Notes under the pieces: model-generated | Databases searched by the model: none | Told to the model about the DNA's origin: nothing | What the model saw: only the letters and a program-made list of their open reading frames with translations | In this document: one piece after another, positions 5,347 through 6,910 of the stretch | How positions within the stretch are numbered: position 1 is the stretch's first letter | How the letters are laid out: every line of letters starts with the position of its first letter | Assembly: GCA_020441605.1 (NCBI GenBank) | Contig: JAGRLX010000111.1 | Location: 5,628-12,537 of the forward strand | Direction: 5' to 3' | DNA length: 6,910 nucleotides | Source of the DNA: Alphaproteobacteria bacterium | GTDB taxonomy: Bacteria > Pseudomonadota > Alphaproteobacteria > Rhizobiales > Aestuariivirgaceae | Translations under genes and position numbers: made by a program

Positions 5347-6910
5347 TCAGTGCAGGCTCACCACCTTGGGGTCAACCGCTTTCCCGCCGACAGCGAGGCC
5401 GTTGAAAGTGAGCGTTCCGGCCGTGACGTCCAGGTGCACGGTGTCACCGTCCTTGATCCTGCCGGCCAGCAACTCCTCGGCGAGCGGATCCTGAACATTT
5501 TTCTGGATCACTCTCTTGAGCGGTCGTGCCCCGTAGGCCGGATCATAGCCTTTGTCCGCAAGCCAGTTCCGCGCCGCGTCGGACAGCTCTATGGAGATCT
5601 TGCGATCGCCAAGAAGCTTCCGAAGCCGACCGATCTGGATGTCGACGATGGCGCCCATGTGTTCGCGCTTCAGCCGGTGGAACAGGATGATCTCGTCAAG
5701 CCGGTTCAGGAACTCGGGCCGGAAATGACCCCGCACCACGCCCATCACCTGATCGCGAACCGCGTCTACATCCTGAGCTTCGCCGAGGCTCACCAGGTAT
5801 TCGCTGCCAAGGTTCGAGGTCATGATGATCAGCGTGTTCTTGAAGTCCACGGTACGGCCTTGTCCGTCCGTCAGCCGGCCGTCATCCAGGACCTGTAGAA
5901 GGACGTTGAAGACGTCGGGGTGGGCCTTCTCGATTTCGTCGAACAGCACGACCTGATAGGGCCTGCGCCGGATGGCCTCGGTCAGAGCGCCGCCCTCATC
6001 ATAGCCGACATAGCCGGGCGGAGCACCGATAAGACGGGAAACCGAATGCTTCTCCATGTATTCCGACATGTCGATGCGGACCATGGCATGCTCGTCGTCG
6101 AACAGGAACGCTGCAAGCGCCTTGGTGAGCTCGGTCTTGCCCACCCCCGTGGGGCCGAGGAACATGAAGCTGCCCATGGGCCGGTTAGGGTCCTGCAGTC
6201 CGGCGCGCGACCGACGCACCGCGGTCGCAACAGCAACCACGGCCTCTTCCTGGCCCACCACCCGACGGCCCAGATCCTTTTCCATGTGAAGCAGCTTCTC
6301 GCGTTCGCCCTCGAGCATCTTGTCAACCGGCACACCGGTCCAGCGCGACACAACCTGCGCCACATGGTTTTCGGTGACTGCTTCTTCCAGCATCTTGGAT
6401 TCGCTGGCAGCTTCCGCTTCCTTGAGTTTCTTTTCGAGTCCGGGAATGGTGGAGTAAGCCAACTCGCCCGCTTTGGCGAAATCGCCCTGACGTTGAGCCT
6501 GATCGAGTTCGAAGCGGGCCTTCTCCAATTCTTCCTTCACTTTCGAGGACGAGGCGAGTTTGTCCTTCTCCTCCTGCCAGCGGCGGGTCAGAGTGGCTGA
6601 TTTTTCCTCGACATCGGCAAGCTCCTTTTCAAGCTTCTGCAGGCGGTCCTTCGAAGCCTGGTCCGTCTCCTTCTTGAGGGCCTCGCGCTCGATCTGCAAT
6701 TGCATGATGCGGCGGTCGAGTTCATCAAGTTCTTCCGGCTTCGAGTCGACCTGCATCCGCAGCCGCGACGCGGCCTCATCCATGAGGTCGATGGCCTTGT
6801 CGGGCAGGAAACGATCGGTGATGTAGCGGTTGGACAACGTCGCGGCGGCAACGATCGCCGAATCGGTGATCCGCACGCCATGATGAAGCTCGTATTTCTC
6901 CTTGATCCCG
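5347..6910 (-). CDS. clpB: ATP-dependent disaggregase ClpB, C-terminal part (cut by the right edge)
   Basis: About 520 C-terminal residues of a protein normally near 860 are visible; the frame stays open through 6910 ([10 protein letters not shown]...), so the true start is outside the window. ClpB is a cytoplasmic Hsp100 hexamer that threads aggregated protein through its pore, working with DnaK, DnaJ and GrpE. Seen here in order: the end of the first AAA+ domain ([39 protein letters not shown]); the long coiled-coil M domain rich in E, K and L (about 6745-6390) that docks DnaK; then the second AAA+ domain with Walker A GPTGVGKT (6133-6156), the YVGYDEGG pore loop (about 5990-6012), Walker B VVLFDE (5935-5952), the FRPEFLNR arginine finger (5689-5724) and the GARPLKR sensor 2. 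The M domain distinguishes it from ClpA and ClpC. All catalytic residues are intact and the end (VVSLH) is normal. Usually heat-shock controlled, but its promoter is not in view. Confidence 0.98.
   Translation of the reverse strand, partial: GIKEKYELHHGVRITDSAIVAAATLSNRYITDRFLPDKAIDLMDEAASRLRMQVDSKPEELDELDRRIMQLQIEREALKKETDQASKDRLQKLEKELADVEEKSATLTRRWQEEKDKLASSSKVKEELEKARFELDQAQRQGDFAKAGELAYSTIPGLEKKLKEAEAASESKMLEEAVTENHVAQVVSRWTGVPVDKMLEGEREKLLHMEKDLGRRVVGQEEAVVAVATAVRRSRAGLQDPNRPMGSFMFLGPTGVGKTELTKALAAFLFDDEHAMVRIDMSEYMEKHSVSRLIGAPPGYVGYDEGGALTEAIRRRPYQVVLFDEIEKAHPDVFNVLLQVLDDGRLTDGQGRTVDFKNTLIIMTSNLGSEYLVSLGEAQDVDAVRDQVMGVVRGHFRPEFLNRLDEIILFHRLKREHMGAIVDIQIGRLRKLLGDRKISIELSDAARNWLADKGYDPAYGARPLKRVIQKNVQDPLAEELLAGRIKDGDTVHLDVTAGTLTFNGLAVGGKAVDPKVVSLH

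Noticed and set aside
5329..5356. Repeated GGTCAGT and TGCA words just beyond the clpB stop
   Set aside because: The matches are short and partly inside the clpB coding end; this is within chance expectation.
5314..6600. Plus-strand open frames opposite clpB
   Set aside because: They are mirror images of strongly conserved ClpB codons and have no family features of their own.
6874..6876. GTG as a start codon for the clpB reading frame
   Set aside because: It encodes an internal valine; the frame continues to the window edge with typical ClpB residues, so the gene is cut by the edge, not short.

Overview
The window is high-GC DNA with densely packed genes. Both the codon use and the ClpB sequence look like an alphaproteobacterium, probably in or near the Rhizobiales; this placement is inferred from protein resemblance and base composition, with no database search. 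It reads as ordinary chromosome. I see no insertion sequence, phage gene, CRISPR array or other sign of recent transfer.

Layout from left to right. The left edge cuts a tRNA gene on the minus strand, probably tRNA-Arg, of which only the first 26 nt are visible. A short non-coding gap with small inverted repeats follows. Next is a plus-strand pair: a 12-TM major facilitator (MFS) transporter and an isochorismatase-family cysteine hydrolase. The hydrolase ribosome binding site is built into the transporter stop codon, so the two are almost certainly one transcription unit. Only 13 bp further on, a minus-strand pair ends head-on: a MmcQ/YjbR-family protein upstream, coupled by a TTGA overlap to a DedA/VTT-domain membrane protein with an unusual N-terminal extension. 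A non-coding region of about 236 bp with several palindromes separates yjbR from a divergent plus-strand gene for a large radical SAM protein. That protein has a B12-binding-like N-terminal domain, a C-x3-C-x2-C cluster motif and a long partly hydrophobic C-terminal tail. A strong hairpin, a likely two-way terminator, lies between it and the 3' two-thirds of clpB on the minus strand. clpB runs off the right edge.

Functional reading. clpB (protein disaggregation) and the tRNA are housekeeping genes. The transporter and hydrolase may form an uptake-and-hydrolysis module for a small amide or ester, with unknown substrate. The DedA-like protein may act in lipid-carrier transport but lacks most residues known to matter in that family. 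The radical SAM gene is the least understood one and the best candidate for undescribed chemistry. I do not see a clearly new multi-gene system. The most useful leads are the radical SAM protein, the residue-poor DedA variant, and the palindrome abutting a candidate yjbR promoter.
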